Notes: generated by a model not told the origin, from the letters alone. Numbered from the stretch's first letter, positions 9,135 to 18,662 are shown. The stretch: DNA of 64,000 nt from Photobacterium malacitanum (GCF_900185615.1 NZ_FYAK01000001.1:901701-965700); one strand, 5' to 3'. Made by a program: numbers and translations.

Positions 9135-11246
9135 TTAAACTGGTCTAATACTGTCTTCATCCAGTTGTGCAGCAAAACGCTGACAAATGAAATTCACATT
9201 AGGATCGTTTGCTAAACTTTCTCGTGCTTGTAACAATTTTTGTTGATACAAGTGTTCACGTAATTCCAATGGTGTTTGGCCTTGTTCGCCCAACACAATT
9301 GATAATTGCACAGATGTTTGTAACACATCATTTAAAGCACTATTTAATTGCGCTGTTGCTCGCTCTGCTTGTAAATGTTTCTGAGCTGAACGCAGATACA
9401 AGGTAATATGATCATCAGTACGCTCAAAAGCAGAGTTAAGTGCTAATTGCTGAATTAATTTAGGTACATCAAGCTGAGTAACTAACTGTGACCAACTATC
9501 CTGATTTGCCGCTTCATTGACAAGCAATTTCGCCATCTCAGGGGTTTTTTCATGCTCTAAAGCGCGCTTTAAAACTCGCGGCGTTAACTCAGGCTTAATC
9601 ACCGTGTCAGCCTCAGCTTTTGCCATTGGCTTCCAGCGATATTCATCTTTTTCTGCCACATTAGCAGCAGTCGACGCCGGCATCGCATGCGTATTCAATG
9701 ATGGCATCGCCGTTTGCTTATTGGCTATGCGATCCATCACTGAGGTTGCGACTTTTTTAGCTGGCGCCGTTAGGGCCTTTTTTGGCAATACCGCTGCCGG
9801 TTGGTCTTCTTGTCCGCGTTTCGTTTGACTACGTAACTGATTGCGCGCAGCTAATAATCCAGATGCAGCCGATGGCCGAGTTGCAGCAGGTTGTGTTGGC
9901 GCAACGGGCGTAGATTGCTGCTGTGATTGCAGCGGCGCTACTGGCGCTGTAGGTACCGATTGCTGCTGTTGCTGTTGTGGTACCGACGCTGACAACGGCG
10001 GTTGCGATGGTGGCATCGCTGTTGAGGTGACATTATCGGTTACTGGTGGTTGCATTTGTGCTTTTAATGCTTGCACCCGCGACACACCACTCACAGCAGT
10101 ATTAACCGCTGCTGGCTGAGTACTTGGCACGACAATTGGCTGTGGTGTAATACTTCCACCGCTCACCGGTCGGAAAGCAAGCATGCGTAATAACACCATT
10201 TCTAAGCCAGTACGGCCATCTGGTGCAAACGACAAATCTTGACGCCCTTGTAAACAAATCTGATAACACAGTTGTACATCTTGTGGTGTCATCAGTTGGC
10301 TAAGTAAATTCACGCGCTCTGCATCGGGCAAGCTTTCATCAAGGCTTGCTGGCAAAGCTTGAAACATCGCCACTCGATGTAATTGTGCAGACAATTCACG
10401 TAATAAACTGTCCCATTCAATGCCAATAGCAGCAAGCTGCTGCAAACTTGCCATCGCGGTATTGGCATTAGCGCTAGCAACAGCCTCTAACAAGCACAAC
10501 GCTTGATCAGTATCTAGCGTCCCCAGCATAGCCGCAACCGTTTCAGCACTAACATGGCCATTGCCTAACGCTATCGCTTGATCAGTCAAACTTAACGCAT
10601 CACGCATACTACCTTCAGCAGCACGGGCTAATAACGCTAATGCACGCACTTCATATTCAACTTTTTCTTCAGTTAAAACTTTCTCTAATTGCGCGTGAAT
10701 TTGTTGATGGTCTAGGTGCTTTAAATGAAACTGTAAACAACGAGATAAGATCGTTACCGGCAGTTTTTGAGGATCGGTGGTTGCCAGAATAAATTTTACA
10801 TATTCAGGCGGTTCTTCAAGTGTCTTTAATAACGCATTAAAACTGTGACGCGAGAGCATATGAACTTCATCAATAAGATAAACTTTAAAACGCCCACGTG
10901 CGGGTTTATATTGCACGTTATCTAATAACTCACGGGTATCTTCAACTTTAGTGCGTGATGCAGCATCGATTTCTAATAGATCAACAAAACGCCCTTCATC
11001 GATTTCACGACAGGTTGTACATTTACCGCAAGGTGTCGCCGTAATGCCTTGCTCACAATTTAGTCCTTTAGCAAAAATACGTGCGATAGTCGTTTTACCG
11101 ACGCCACGGGTACCACTAAAAAGATAAGCATGGTGAAGCCGATTTTGTTCTAAAGCATTACCTAATGCTGTTAACACATGTGATTGTCCAACCACATCTG
11201 CAAACTGATAAGGACGCCATTTTCGGGCCAGAACCTGATAACTCAT
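9135..11246 (-). CDS. dnaX: DNA polymerase III subunits tau and gamma
   Basis: Clamp-loader ATPase and replisome organiser, 703 residues as full-length tau. Residues 1-370 hold the AAA+ module: Walker A GTRGVGKTT (about 45-53), a zinc knuckle CGKCTTC, DEVHMLS (Walker B) and the sensor LSRC. Residues about 370-500 are Pro/Gln/Ala-rich with runs of Gln. The C-terminus carries the DnaB/alpha-binding part of tau. Codons 488-490 contain the heptamer A AAA AAG; a -1 shift there would stop six codons later and give a 496-residue gamma. It is the first gene of the dnaX-ybaB-recR operon. Confidence 0.95.
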   Translation of the reverse strand: MSYQVLARKWRPYQFADVVGQSHVLTALGNALEQNRLHHAYLFSGTRGVGKTTIARIFAKGLNCEQGITATPCGKCTTCREIDEGRFVDLLEIDAASRTKVEDTRELLDNVQYKPARGRFKVYLIDEVHMLSRHSFNALLKTLEEPPEYVKFILATTDPQKLPVTILSRCLQFHLKHLDHQQIHAQLEKVLTEEKVEYEVRALALLARAAEGSMRDALSLTDQAIALGNGHVSAETVAAMLGTLDTDQALCLLEAVASANANTAMASLQQLAAIGIEWDSLLRELSAQLHRVAMFQALPASLDESLPDAERVNLLSQLMTPQDVQLCYQICLQGRQDLSFAPDGRTGLEMVLLRMLAFRPVSGGSITPQPIVVPSTQPAAVNTAVSGVSRVQALKAQMQPPVTDNVTSTAMPPSQPPLSASVPQQQQQQSVPTAPVAPLQSQQQSTPVAPTQPAATRPSAASGLLAARNQLRSQTKRGQEDQPAAVLPKKALTAPAKKVATSVMDRIANKQTAMPSLNTHAMPASTAANVAEKDEYRWKPMAKAEADTVIKPELTPRVLKRALEHEKTPEMAKLLVNEAANQDSWSQLVTQLDVPKLIQQLALNSAFERTDDHITLYLRSAQKHLQAERATAQLNSALNDVLQTSVQLSIVLGEQGQTPLELREHLYQQKLLQARESLANDPNVNFICQRFAAQLDEDSIRPV
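9757..9785 (-). promoter_or_regulatory. Programmed -1 ribosomal frameshift site in dnaX
   Basis: On the minus strand, codons 488-490 read CCA AAA AAG, placing the slippery heptamer A AAA AAG (bases 9783-9777) in the same phase as in E. coli dnaX. After a -1 slip the frame reads GPNGAS and meets TAA at 9759-9757. No strong downstream stem was identified by eye, so efficiency is unknown. Confidence 0.8.
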
Positions 11247-11448
11247 TTATAAATAACCTTAATCAATCTGGACTGCATCTGGTGCAACGAAATTCGCCAC
11301 TCTTTCTTTTATTCTCGCCATCATAGCCATAATGACAACAACTGCTAGTGATCATTATAAAACAAAGAAAATAAACGAAATAGTAACGAGATAGGTAAAA
11401 CATTAAATTCAACATTAATGCTAGCATAGTGCCCATTTGTGAGCGAGA

Positions 11449-11468
11449 GGGCGCTAGAGTAAGCGCCC
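11449..11468 (-). terminator. Hairpin downstream of apt
   Basis: A perfect seven-base stem GGGCGCT / AGCGCCC with a six-base loop lies about 60 bases past the apt stop, in the 283-bp spacer before dnaX. It has no T-run, so it may be a Rho-type or weak terminator. No convincing gene is seen in this spacer. Confidence 0.4.
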
Positions 11469-11529
11469 AATGATTAACCAACTACCACCTTATTACAGAA
11501 TATAATCAGCCATAGTTGTTAAAGAGATC

Positions 11530-12075
11530 TTAATGTCCTGGGAAATCACAAATAGAGTAAACGTTAAGTCCCAAACCTTGTAAACGTGCTTCACCACCAA
11601 TATCTGGTAGGTTGATCACAAATGCAGCATCAGTAACATCACCGCCTAAACGACGTACTAAGTTAGTGGTTGCTTCAATAGTACCACCCGTCGCCAGCAG
11701 ATCATCAACTAACAGCACTTTGTCACCGGCAACAATCGCATCTTTATGAATTTCTAAGGTATCTTTACCATATTCAAGTTCATAACTCTCAGCAATCACT
11801 TCACGTGGTAATTTACCCGGTTTACGTACAGGTACAAATGCAACCCCTAACGCTAATGCTAATGGCGCACCAAACAAGAAACCACGCGCTTCTGTACCAA
11901 TGATCTTAGTGATACCTTGATCTTGATATTTTTCAGCCAAAATAGCGATCGTAGCACGATACGCTTCAGGCACTTCCATTAGGCTAGTGACATCACGAAA
12001 AAGAATACCTGGTTTAGGGTAATCTTGAATTGATTTAATGCTGTTAGTAATTAGATCTAATGTTTCTTGGTTCAT
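11530..12075 (-). CDS. apt: Adenine phosphoribosyltransferase
   Basis: Converts adenine and PRPP to AMP in purine salvage. With the ATG at 12075 it has 181 residues, close to the usual length, and begins [30 protein letters not shown]. The PRPP-binding loop [13 protein letters not shown] is present near residue 125. The GGAAAG ribosome site is better spaced for this start than for the ATG three bases upstream, or for the 15-residue longer form at 12120. It lies upstream of dnaX, as in E. coli. Confidence 0.95.
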   Translation of the reverse strand: MNQETLDLITNSIKSIQDYPKPGILFRDVTSLMEVPEAYRATIAILAEKYQDQGITKIIGTEARGFLFGAPLALALGVAFVPVRKPGKLPREVIAESYELEYGKDTLEIHKDAIVAGDKVLLVDDLLATGGTIEATTNLVRRLGGDVTDAAFVINLPDIGGEARLQGLGLNVYSICDFPGH

Positions 12076-12202
12076 CATTCTTTCCGTACTTACTCTTATC
12101 TGCAAACAGAGTAATCTCAAGTTAAAGCCTGCAGATTGCAGACGAAAGCATAAAAATAAAGCCGTTCACAACAGCTGTATTTTTATGTGATAAGTACGCA
12201 TT

Positions 12203-12637
12203 TTATGGGTTTTCGTCAGCTTCGGCAACTGACGTAATATCAGCTTGAAGTTCAACCACTGGTATGCGATTAAAACAGTACAATAAAACTATCATTCCCA
12301 GCAGCAACATGGCTTTATGCCACCATAATGGCACCATCACAATTGAAAAGCTGAAACTGAGTACTATCATCACCCTGCCACGACGTTTTACAACAGATGT
12401 TACAGCCCCATGTTGATGCCAATTAACTAAAATCGGTCCAAGCTGAGGATGTTGATGTAACCACTGGTTTAATTTAGGTGATCCTCGCATAAAGCAAGCA
12501 CTCGCTAACAATAAAAAAGGCGTGGTTGGTAATAAAGGTAAGAAAATTCCAAGTACACCCAAAGCGACGGCAAGCCAACCCAAGATGACTAAAACATAGC
12601 GTATCATTCGGCTCTTCACCGCAATGTCTTTATTCAC
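12203..12637 (-). CDS. ybaN: YbaN/DUF454 family inner-membrane protein
   Basis: 144-residue membrane protein of unknown function. It has the DUF454 pattern: a first helix pair around residues 11-45 (VLVILGWLAVALGVLGIFLPLLPTTP), the motif ASACFMRGSPKLNQWLHQHP, and a second hydrophobic pair near residues 88-120. It starts at GTG (12637) with GAGGT about nine bases upstream. In E. coli ybaN also sits beside apt and priC, which supports the assignment. The last 20 residues are acidic. Confidence 0.85.
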   Translation of the reverse strand: MNKDIAVKSRMIRYVLVILGWLAVALGVLGIFLPLLPTTPFLLLASACFMRGSPKLNQWLHQHPQLGPILVNWHQHGAVTSVVKRRGRVMIVLSFSFSIVMVPLWWHKAMLLLGMIVLLYCFNRIPVVELQADITSVAEADENP

Positions 12638-12804
12638 CTCTTACTACCTCAATTCGCAAACTTAACAACTTATATACCTTTTCTATTGCGAAACACGCAC
12701 CATGTAACAACAATCACCAGTAATTGTTAACATTTATCATTATTCATTGATATTGGCTATACCACAGCAAAAATTAACCAATATTTATTAAATTCGCTTA
12801 AAGA

Positions 12805-12820
12805 ATTGATTCAAATCACA
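12805..12820 (+). promoter_or_regulatory. FNR/CRP-like dyad upstream of the DksA-like gene
   Basis: TTGATTCAAATCAC (12806-12819) matches the FNR box TTGAT-N4-ATCAA at nine of ten positions. The overlapping 16-mer also partly fits the CRP consensus. It lies about 105 bases before the start codon at 12925. Which regulator binds is undecided. Confidence 0.45.
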
Positions 12821-12924
12821 ACGGCATACTGAATCTCTATTAGACTAATAACACTTAGAGGTACTGCATTAGATTTTTATTTAGCCGCAGTATAACAACA
12901 CTCAATCAAAGCTGCGGTAATTAA

Positions 12925-13323
12925 ATGATTACCCTGACTTTATTATTGAATATCACCACTATGGCTATGACCGATATGAATTATAAAAATTTTCAGTATC
13001 CGCTAGAGACAGAGTATTTGTCCTTAGCTGAAAAATTAAAAAATGAAATGTTAATCAATCATTTAAATGACAGTGCTATTGCTGATAATAACACTGACCT
13101 TAATGATCTAATCGTAATGGCTAAATCGTCTTTTATACCGAACCTTTTTGATATGGCGATACGATTAGAAAAAGTGGATGCTGCTGTATGCTCATTTAAG
13201 CTAGGCATGTATGGCTTATGCGCTGATTGTGAAGAGGAAATTGAGTATAGCGATCTTGAACAAGATCCCGCTCAACCTCGATGCAAAGCTTGTCGTGAGC
13301 ATAGCCGTTACCACCACGATTAA
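12925..13323 (+). CDS. Small DksA/TraR-type zinc-finger protein
   Basis: Up to 132 residues. The C-terminal part carries a DksA/TraR C4 zinc finger: CADCEEEIEYSDLEQDPAQP and RCKAC (residues about 97-125). The preceding helical stretch (residues 20-85) would form the coiled coil that enters the RNA polymerase secondary channel in this family. The start is uncertain: ATGs at codons 1, 14, 16 and 18 lack clear ribosome sites, and the first 14 residues are oddly hydrophobic. It is a single gene with its own terminator and an FNR/CRP-like dyad upstream. It is shorter than DksA (about 150 residues), so it is a DksA-like paralogue rather than DksA itself. Confidence 0.75.
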   Translation: MITLTLLLNITTMAMTDMNYKNFQYPLETEYLSLAEKLKNEMLINHLNDSAIADNNTDLNDLIVMAKSSFIPNLFDMAIRLEKVDAAVCSFKLGMYGLCADCEEEIEYSDLEQDPAQPRCKACREHSRYHHD

Positions 13324-13359
13324 TTATCGCTAAAGGCTATACTTTGCTAGCGAACAAAC

Positions 13360-13386
13360 AAAAGGCAACCTCGGTTGCCTTTTACT
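13360..13386 (+). terminator. Terminator of the DksA-like gene
   Basis: Stem AAAAGGCAACC / GGTTGCCTTTT with a two-base loop, followed by T-rich sequence. Confidence 0.85.
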
Positions 13387-13440
13387 TTTCTATTACAAAA
13401 TAGCCACATTAATAATCAGCAAATCAGTTAACCTAATTGG

Positions 13441-14082
13441 TTAATTAAAATCTTTTTCCGCCATCCAAATTTTAAAGGCTTTTTTATCGCTATTTGACGC
13501 CTTGGTGTACCACATTTTTAATTGCGTTAATGCATCACCCGTAATTTCTACCTTGCCAGTTTTATTATCAACATTCACTGCTACTTGTTGTAAATCTACC
13601 GCATTACCTTGTTCAATCACAATGCCATTATCACTATTATAAGCCGCAACCAGCGCTTCAATATCACTGTACGCCGCTAAACCTTCACCTTGTAATTCAA
13701 CACCGTCAAGCGCTTGTAGGGCACCACCTTCAACCACTAATTGCCACTTCGCACCCCGTTCAAAAAAAGCCTTCGCTTGTGATTCAGCGGTTAACCGTGG
13801 CAGCGTAATTTCAGCATTTTTTTGGGCTAAATCAATCTCAAATAAATACGGGCGAGAAGTAAAAATAGTCGATTTTGAACCACGCTTAACCTCACCGTCA
13901 AAACGCACTACCACTTGGTGTTTACCAGCTGATAATTCAACGCTATCGACAGCGTTCCAGCCTTGCGCTTTCACTTCTTTACCATCCACTGCTAATAACT
14001 CAATTTTATCCGCAACTGATAACGTTGCTGCTTGGGTTGCCGCTGAAAACAATGCTATTAATAGCCATAATGTGTTTTTCAT
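13441..14082 (-). CDS. YccT/CsgI-like secreted protein (DUF2057)
   Basis: 213 residues with a cleavable signal peptide ([18 protein letters not shown], cut after about residue 18). The body is soluble and beta-rich, with the DUF2057 pattern: [17 protein letters not shown] near the start, then a segment on holding a positive charge ([13 protein letters not shown]), then [10 protein letters not shown]. In enterobacteria YccT (CsgI) is a periplasmic protein linked to curli control; the role here is unknown. It is transcribed towards the DksA-like gene and stands alone, separated from the porin by a terminator. Confidence 0.75.
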   Translation of the reverse strand: MKNTLWLLIALFSAATQAATLSVADKIELLAVDGKEVKAQGWNAVDSVELSAGKHQVVVRFDGEVKRGSKSTIFTSRPYLFEIDLAQKNAEITLPRLTAESQAKAFFERGAKWQLVVEGGALQALDGVELQGEGLAAYSDIEALVAAYNSDNGIVIEQGNAVDLQQVAVNVDNKTGKVEITGDALTQLKMWYTKASNSDKKAFKIWMAEKDFN

Positions 14083-14183
14083 TATTAATCCTTAATCTAT
14101 TTTTTATCGACTGCTCATTGCTATTACTAGCGCAATTAAACTAATGCGTGATAGCAATATTCACTCAGTAAAAAATAAAAGTT

Positions 14184-14212
14184 AGCAAAAAGCCGCCCAA
14201 GAAGGCGGCTTC
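14184..14212 (-). terminator. Terminator of the porin gene
   Basis: On the minus strand AGCCGCC / GGGCGGCT pairs around a short loop and is followed by a five-base T-run, just after the porin stop. Confidence 0.85.
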
Positions 14213-14236
14213 ATTAATTGTTACGTTAACACTTGA

Positions 14237-15238
14237 TTAGAATTTAACTTCTAGACCAGCTACGTAACCGAATTCTTCAACGTCAGCAAATACTTTGTCG
14301 TTATCAGAATAACCAACTTCAGCGTATGCTTTAACATTACTGTGCAATTGCTGTGTTACGTTAGCATATACGTTATCGTGCTGAACTTTACCTTTGCCAG
14401 CATGGTGGCCATTCGCATGTACGTAACCTAGAGCAAATGTAGTTTTTTCTAGCGTGTAAGAGCCGTTAACTTCGTATAGATCTAGATCTTTTTGAACTTT
14501 CTTAGTGTCAGACTCTTTGTATTTCATCTGACCAAAAGAAGCCGCTAGGTTTACAGCACCCATAGCGTATTCAGCTTCTAAGTTGTAACCACGAATGTCA
14601 TCACCAGCTTTGCCAGGAATGATAATAGGCTTACCATCAACAGTTTCACCTGTGTCAATTAAACCTTGAAGACCGATACGCTTACCGTCATAACCGTATA
14701 CACGAACGTCTAGACCGCCAGTACGGAAACCAACACGACCATCAGTGATTGTAGTGCTGTGGTCAGTGTCCATATCATGAGAAATAGCAGTGTAGAAAGT
14801 ACCGTTATCGTAAACGTACTTAGCAACACGGTCACCTTCAGTTTGAACAAAGCTAATTTGCTCTAGACCCATTTCGTAGTCTTTACCAATACCTGAATCA
14901 TCTGAAACTAGTAATTGACGACCAAAAGTTAGTGTACCGAAGTCACCAGAAAAACCAGCCCATAGCTCATCATTCTTAACTTCTTTGCTTTCGTACTTAA
15001 ACGCAGTACCAGAAACAACATTTAGGTTATCGCTAATAGCAATCGATGCATTTAGAGATAAATCACCATCGTCTAAACGAATTGTTGAATCAGCATTCTT
15101 TTCATAGCCATCATATAGTTGCACTTCAACTGCGCCAGAAAGATCAACTTTAACGCCATTTGCGTCGTAAAGGTTGATGCCAGCATTTGCAGAACCAGCT
15201 GCAGTTAGAACTGCTAGCGCTAATAGAGTTTTTTTCAT
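14237..15238 (-). CDS. General trimeric porin (OmpU/OmpL-like)
   Basis: Outer-membrane diffusion pore, 333 residues. It has a signal peptide (MKKTLLALAVLTAAGSANA, cut after residue 19), then GINLYDANGVKVDLSGAVEVQ, typical of gram-negative porins. Alternating beta strands follow and the chain ends in Phe (LEVKF), the outer-membrane assembly signal. The motif AGFSGDFGTLTFGRQ forms part of the pore region. The 5' region holds a leader hairpin (15269-15286) and a long AT-rich stretch. In Vibrionaceae such porins are controlled by ToxR, whose gene is 7 kb away; ToxR sites were not proven by eye. Confidence 0.9.
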   Translation of the reverse strand: MKKTLLALAVLTAAGSANAGINLYDANGVKVDLSGAVEVQLYDGYEKNADSTIRLDDGDLSLNASIAISDNLNVVSGTAFKYESKEVKNDELWAGFSGDFGTLTFGRQLLVSDDSGIGKDYEMGLEQISFVQTEGDRVAKYVYDNGTFYTAISHDMDTDHSTTITDGRVGFRTGGLDVRVYGYDGKRIGLQGLIDTGETVDGKPIIIPGKAGDDIRGYNLEAEYAMGAVNLAASFGQMKYKESDTKKVQKDLDLYEVNGSYTLEKTTFALGYVHANGHHAGKGKVQHDNVYANVTQQLHSNVKAYAEVGYSDNDKVFADVEEFGYVAGLEVKF

Positions 15239-15706
15239 GATATGTCCACTGCCTTTCTTATTGTTGTAAACCTCAATCCTGAGGTTCCCTGTCCCTATTT
15301 TCCCCTGCTATGTGCATTGATTAAAAAACAAAACACTAAAATACAAGGGGAAGTAATTTATGGCTCACATCCTGACAGAAGTTCAATATTTTTGTCAAAT
15401 AATCTAAATTAAACATAAAAAAATATAAAACACATCACAAAAACAACAAGTTACAATCAAACAACTAGATATTAATCACACTAAAATAAGTAAAAAAATG
15501 CAATTAACAATTATTTAATAACTATAAATAACTGTTAAATACATCAACAAAAAACCAAATAAAAAAGAAAAAACAGCACAAACAACTATTTATATGGCCA
15601 ATTTATAGATTTTAAAATGGCATAGATGAAGCAAATACAAACGCAATGTAACAGAAGTAAAAAATCGTGAGCAACCCCTCACTTTAAAACATAAATCACG
15701 TAAGTT
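15239..15706. other. AT-rich porin upstream region with leader hairpin
   Basis: No gene is seen. The porin 5' leader contains a perfect hairpin, AACCTCA-atcc-TGAGGTT on the plus strand (15269-15286), about 30 bases before the start codon. A TTGACA-like -35 occurs on the minus strand at 15393-15398, without a good -10. The rest (15400-15660) is very A-rich, the kind of sequence bound by ToxR or H-NS, but I could not define sites. Confidence 0.5.
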
Positions 15707-15733
15707 TTGTTACCGCTCACATTTAGCGCTTCA

Positions 15734-15742
15734 TGCTATAAT
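15734..15742 (+). promoter_or_regulatory. Extended -10 promoter of dinG
   Basis: TGCTATAAT, a perfect -10 hexamer with the TGn extension, lies about 30 bases before the dinG ATG. No good -35 is seen, as is common for extended -10 promoters. Confidence 0.6.
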
Positions 15743-15772
15743 GCATTTCCCGATATTTACGAAGTTTCAGTC

Positions 15773-17857
15773 ATGCTGCATAACACCATCAAAAGCGACA
15801 TTAAACAGTGTTACACCAACCTCGGTCATCAACTTGATAATTTTATTCCACGCCGTGCACAAAACTATTTAGTGGCAGAAATTGCCAAAACCCTTGCGGG
15901 TGAATACCACAAAAAAAATCGCATTCTGGTGGCTGAAGCCGGAACGGGTATCGGTAAATCTCTGGCCTATTTAATTGGTGGAATCCCTTTTGCACTGTTC
16001 AACAATAAGAAATTATTGATTTCAACGGCAACGGTGGCACTTCAAGAGCAGCTGATCACCAAAGATTTGCCACTGTTTAATCAAATTTTTCCACGTGAGT
16101 TTAGTTTTATTCTTGCCAAAGGCCGTCAACGCTATTGCTGTAACCATAAATTAGAAGCCAGCTGTTCAAGCGATAAAGACTTACAACTGGGTATGTGGGA
16201 AGAAAAGCCGAAAAAATCTGATCTCGATTTGCTCAAGCGAATGCTTAAAGCAACCGAACAAAATAAATGGGATGGTGATCGCGATAGTTGGCCAACCACA
16301 ATTCCAGATAAAGTATGGCAGCAAATCATGGCAGATAAACACAGTTGCCATGCCGGAATGCCCAAACACCGTAGCTGTCCATTTGCTAAAGCACGTGAAC
16401 ATCTCGATAAAGCCGATGTAATTGTTGCTAACCATGCACTACTGATGGCAGATATTGAATTAGGTGGCGGCGTCATTCTGCCAGAACCTGAACAAACTAT
16501 TTATGTAATAGATGAAGCCCACCATTTACCTCAAGTTGCACGTGACTTTTCATCTGCAGCTTCAAGTTTAAAAGGCGCGGCAAGTTGGCTTGAAAAGCTT
16601 AATCAAATTGTGTCTAAATTTGCAGAATTAGCCGATTATCAAAAATCAAATCGTTTCCAAAATGCGATTCACGATAATATTCAGCACTTAGTGCCAACCT
16701 TAAATCAAATTGCCAATAATATTGATGCCAGCACATTTAACAAAGATGGCGTCTATCGCTTTGAACATGGCGAGTTGCCCCAATGGCTTGAAGAAGAAGC
16801 CAAAGGCTGTAAAGAAGCCAGTAAAAAAGCCCTACAGTCACTCGGTAAAATTCAAGATCTTATCGCTGAGCGCACCAAAGAAAACATCATTATTCCGCGT
16901 TTAGGTGAGCAAGCACTTACTGAAATTGGTTTTTATTTACAACGTCTTGAAAATTTAGAAAAAGTTTGGTCATTAATGGCACAGCCAAACCATAAAAAAG
17001 GGGCGCCACTTGCTCGCTGGATAGAAAAAAGCCCTGATCGTGAAAATGACTACATCATTGAGGTGTCACCATTAGAAGTGGGTTATCGACTTGATCAATT
17101 ATTATGGAGTCGTGCTGCAGGCGCTATTTTAGTCTCGGCAACCTTGCGCGCTTTGAACCAATTTAGTTTCTTTTGTCGTCAAGCAGGTATATCAGACACA
17201 GAAACTGACGGCACCCGTTTTCTAGCATTAGCATCGCCGTTTGATTATCAAAACAATGCTCGCTTAGTGATCCCAGCTTTGAAACTTGAACCTCAAGCAG
17301 AACAGTTTACTGATTTACTGATTGACGTATTACCCGAATACCTTGAAGGTGAAACCGCAAGTTTAGTGCTGTTTTCCTCTTATTGGCAGATGAACAAAGT
17401 TGCCGATGCACTGCGCCCACTGGCAAAGAAAAACAAATGGCAATTGCTGGTTCAAGGGGAAGAATCACGTAATGAAACCCTAAATAAACATAAAGAAAAT
17501 TGTAAAAATGGCCTGCCAAGTATTTTATTTGGCACGGGTAGCTTCTCTGAAGGTCTTGATTTACCAGGTGATTTATTAAAAAACTTAATTATTACCAAAA
17601 TTCCTTTTGCAGTGCCAACCTCACCTGTCGAAGAAGCACACGCTGAATATATAGAAAGCCGTGGAGGTAATCCTTTCTTACAAATTTCAGTTCCAGAAGC
17701 CAGCAAAAAACTGATCCAATCGGTAGGTCGATTGCTGCGAAAAGAACTCGATTCTGGTAGAGTGGTGATTTTAGATCGTCGTATTATCAATCGTCGCTAT
17801 GGAAAAGCATTACTGGATTCTTTGCCTCCATTTAAACGCGTAATTGAGTACAACTAA
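15773..17857 (+). CDS. dinG: ATP-dependent DNA helicase DinG
   Basis: XPD-like Fe-S helicase (5'-3'), 694 residues from the ATG at 15773, slightly shorter than E. coli DinG (716). Walker A reads AEAGTGIGKSLAY (near residue 60) and the DEAH box reads VIDEAHH (near 245). Four cysteines between them (CC near residue 121, a later C in EASC, and CHAG/SCPF) can hold the 4Fe-4S cluster. The C-terminal motif VGRLLRKELDSGRVVILDRR completes helicase motif VI. A longer frame from a TTG at 15707 would begin upstream of the -10 promoter, so the ATG is preferred. Confidence 0.93.
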   Translation: MLHNTIKSDIKQCYTNLGHQLDNFIPRRAQNYLVAEIAKTLAGEYHKKNRILVAEAGTGIGKSLAYLIGGIPFALFNNKKLLISTATVALQEQLITKDLPLFNQIFPREFSFILAKGRQRYCCNHKLEASCSSDKDLQLGMWEEKPKKSDLDLLKRMLKATEQNKWDGDRDSWPTTIPDKVWQQIMADKHSCHAGMPKHRSCPFAKAREHLDKADVIVANHALLMADIELGGGVILPEPEQTIYVIDEAHHLPQVARDFSSAASSLKGAASWLEKLNQIVSKFAELADYQKSNRFQNAIHDNIQHLVPTLNQIANNIDASTFNKDGVYRFEHGELPQWLEEEAKGCKEASKKALQSLGKIQDLIAERTKENIIIPRLGEQALTEIGFYLQRLENLEKVWSLMAQPNHKKGAPLARWIEKSPDRENDYIIEVSPLEVGYRLDQLLWSRAAGAILVSATLRALNQFSFFCRQAGISDTETDGTRFLALASPFDYQNNARLVIPALKLEPQAEQFTDLLIDVLPEYLEGETASLVLFSSYWQMNKVADALRPLAKKNKWQLLVQGEESRNETLNKHKENCKNGLPSILFGTGSFSEGLDLPGDLLKNLIITKIPFAVPTSPVEEAHAEYIESRGGNPFLQISVPEASKKLIQSVGRLLRKELDSGRVVILDRRIINRRYGKALLDSLPPFKRVIEYN

Positions 17858-17888
17858 TATCATCTTAACCATAATAAAAAGCATTTAA

Positions 17889-18662
17889 ATGATTGATATG
17901 ATTGAACCAAGTATGCTGTTAATTCTTGGTATTGTTGCATTAGCTGCAGGTTTTATAGATGCAGTGGCGGGCGGAGGAGGTATGTTAACTGTTCCTGCCC
18001 TACTTTCTCTTGGATTACCACCTCATATTGCGCTTGGCACTAATAAATTAGCAGCAACATTTGCGTCATCAACAGCGGCATGGGCTTATTATAAAAAGCA
18101 GCTGTTTAGTCCCCAATTTTGGCGGGCATCTTTTGTGGCGACATTTATTGGCGCTGTTGCCGGTACAGTTATCGTTAATCTCATCAGTGGCGCTTGGCTA
18201 GAAAAAGCGCTGCCTTTAATTATTTTTGCGGTAGCAATTTATAGTTTGTGGCATCCACACCCGAACCCTGATCAAACCCAACTGCCAACCGTTAATCGCC
18301 AGTTTAGGTGTAAACAATGGTTGCAAGGTGCCAGTTTAGGTTTTTATGATGGAATCGCAGGCCCTGGTACTGGCGCATTTTGGACCGTGTCGAGCTTGGT
18401 GTTATATCGCTTAGACATGCTGCGGGCTTGTGGCCTAGCAAAAGCGATGAATTTCACCAGTAACATAACCTCATTGGTGACCTTTATTATTTTAGGTCAC
18501 GTTAATATCGCATTAGGTTTAACCATGGGGATATGCTTAATGGCAGGCGCTTACCTCGGTGCACACTCAGCTATTCATTTTGGTGCTAAATTTATTCGTC
18601 CAGTCTTTATTAGCGTGGTCTTTATTCTTGCAGCTAAATTAGCTTGGCAAGCATGGTTCTAA
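17889..18662 (+). CDS. yfcA: TauE/SafE-family permease (YfcA-like)
   Basis: Eight-helix membrane transporter of the TSUP family, 257 residues. The first repeat has DAVAGGGGMLTVPALLSLGLPPHIALGTNKLAATFASS and the second has DGIAGPGTGAFW, the paired family motifs. Substrates in the family are small organic sulfonates or sulfite; the substrate here is unknown. It lies 31 bases after dinG and is followed 24 bases later by priC, so the three may be co-transcribed. The symbol is by similarity to E. coli YfcA. Confidence 0.85.
   Translation: MIDMIEPSMLLILGIVALAAGFIDAVAGGGGMLTVPALLSLGLPPHIALGTNKLAATFASSTAAWAYYKKQLFSPQFWRASFVATFIGAVAGTVIVNLISGAWLEKALPLIIFAVAIYSLWHPHPNPDQTQLPTVNRQFRCKQWLQGASLGFYDGIAGPGTGAFWTVSSLVLYRLDMLRACGLAKAMNFTSNITSLVTFIILGHVNIALGLTMGICLMAGAYLGAHSAIHFGAKFIRPVFISVVFILAAKLAWQAWF

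Noticed and set aside
11263..11481. Open frame of 72 codons on the minus strand between apt and dnaX
   Set aside because: Odd composition, no ribosome site, covers the dnaX promoter region and the hairpin after apt; treated as chance.
12925..13323. Calling this gene dksA
   Set aside because: Too short and with a divergent N-terminal half; true dksA is expected elsewhere in the genome.
15239..15706. Defined ToxR boxes before the porin gene
   Set aside because: The region is so A-rich that short TNAAA patterns occur by chance; no arrangement stood out.
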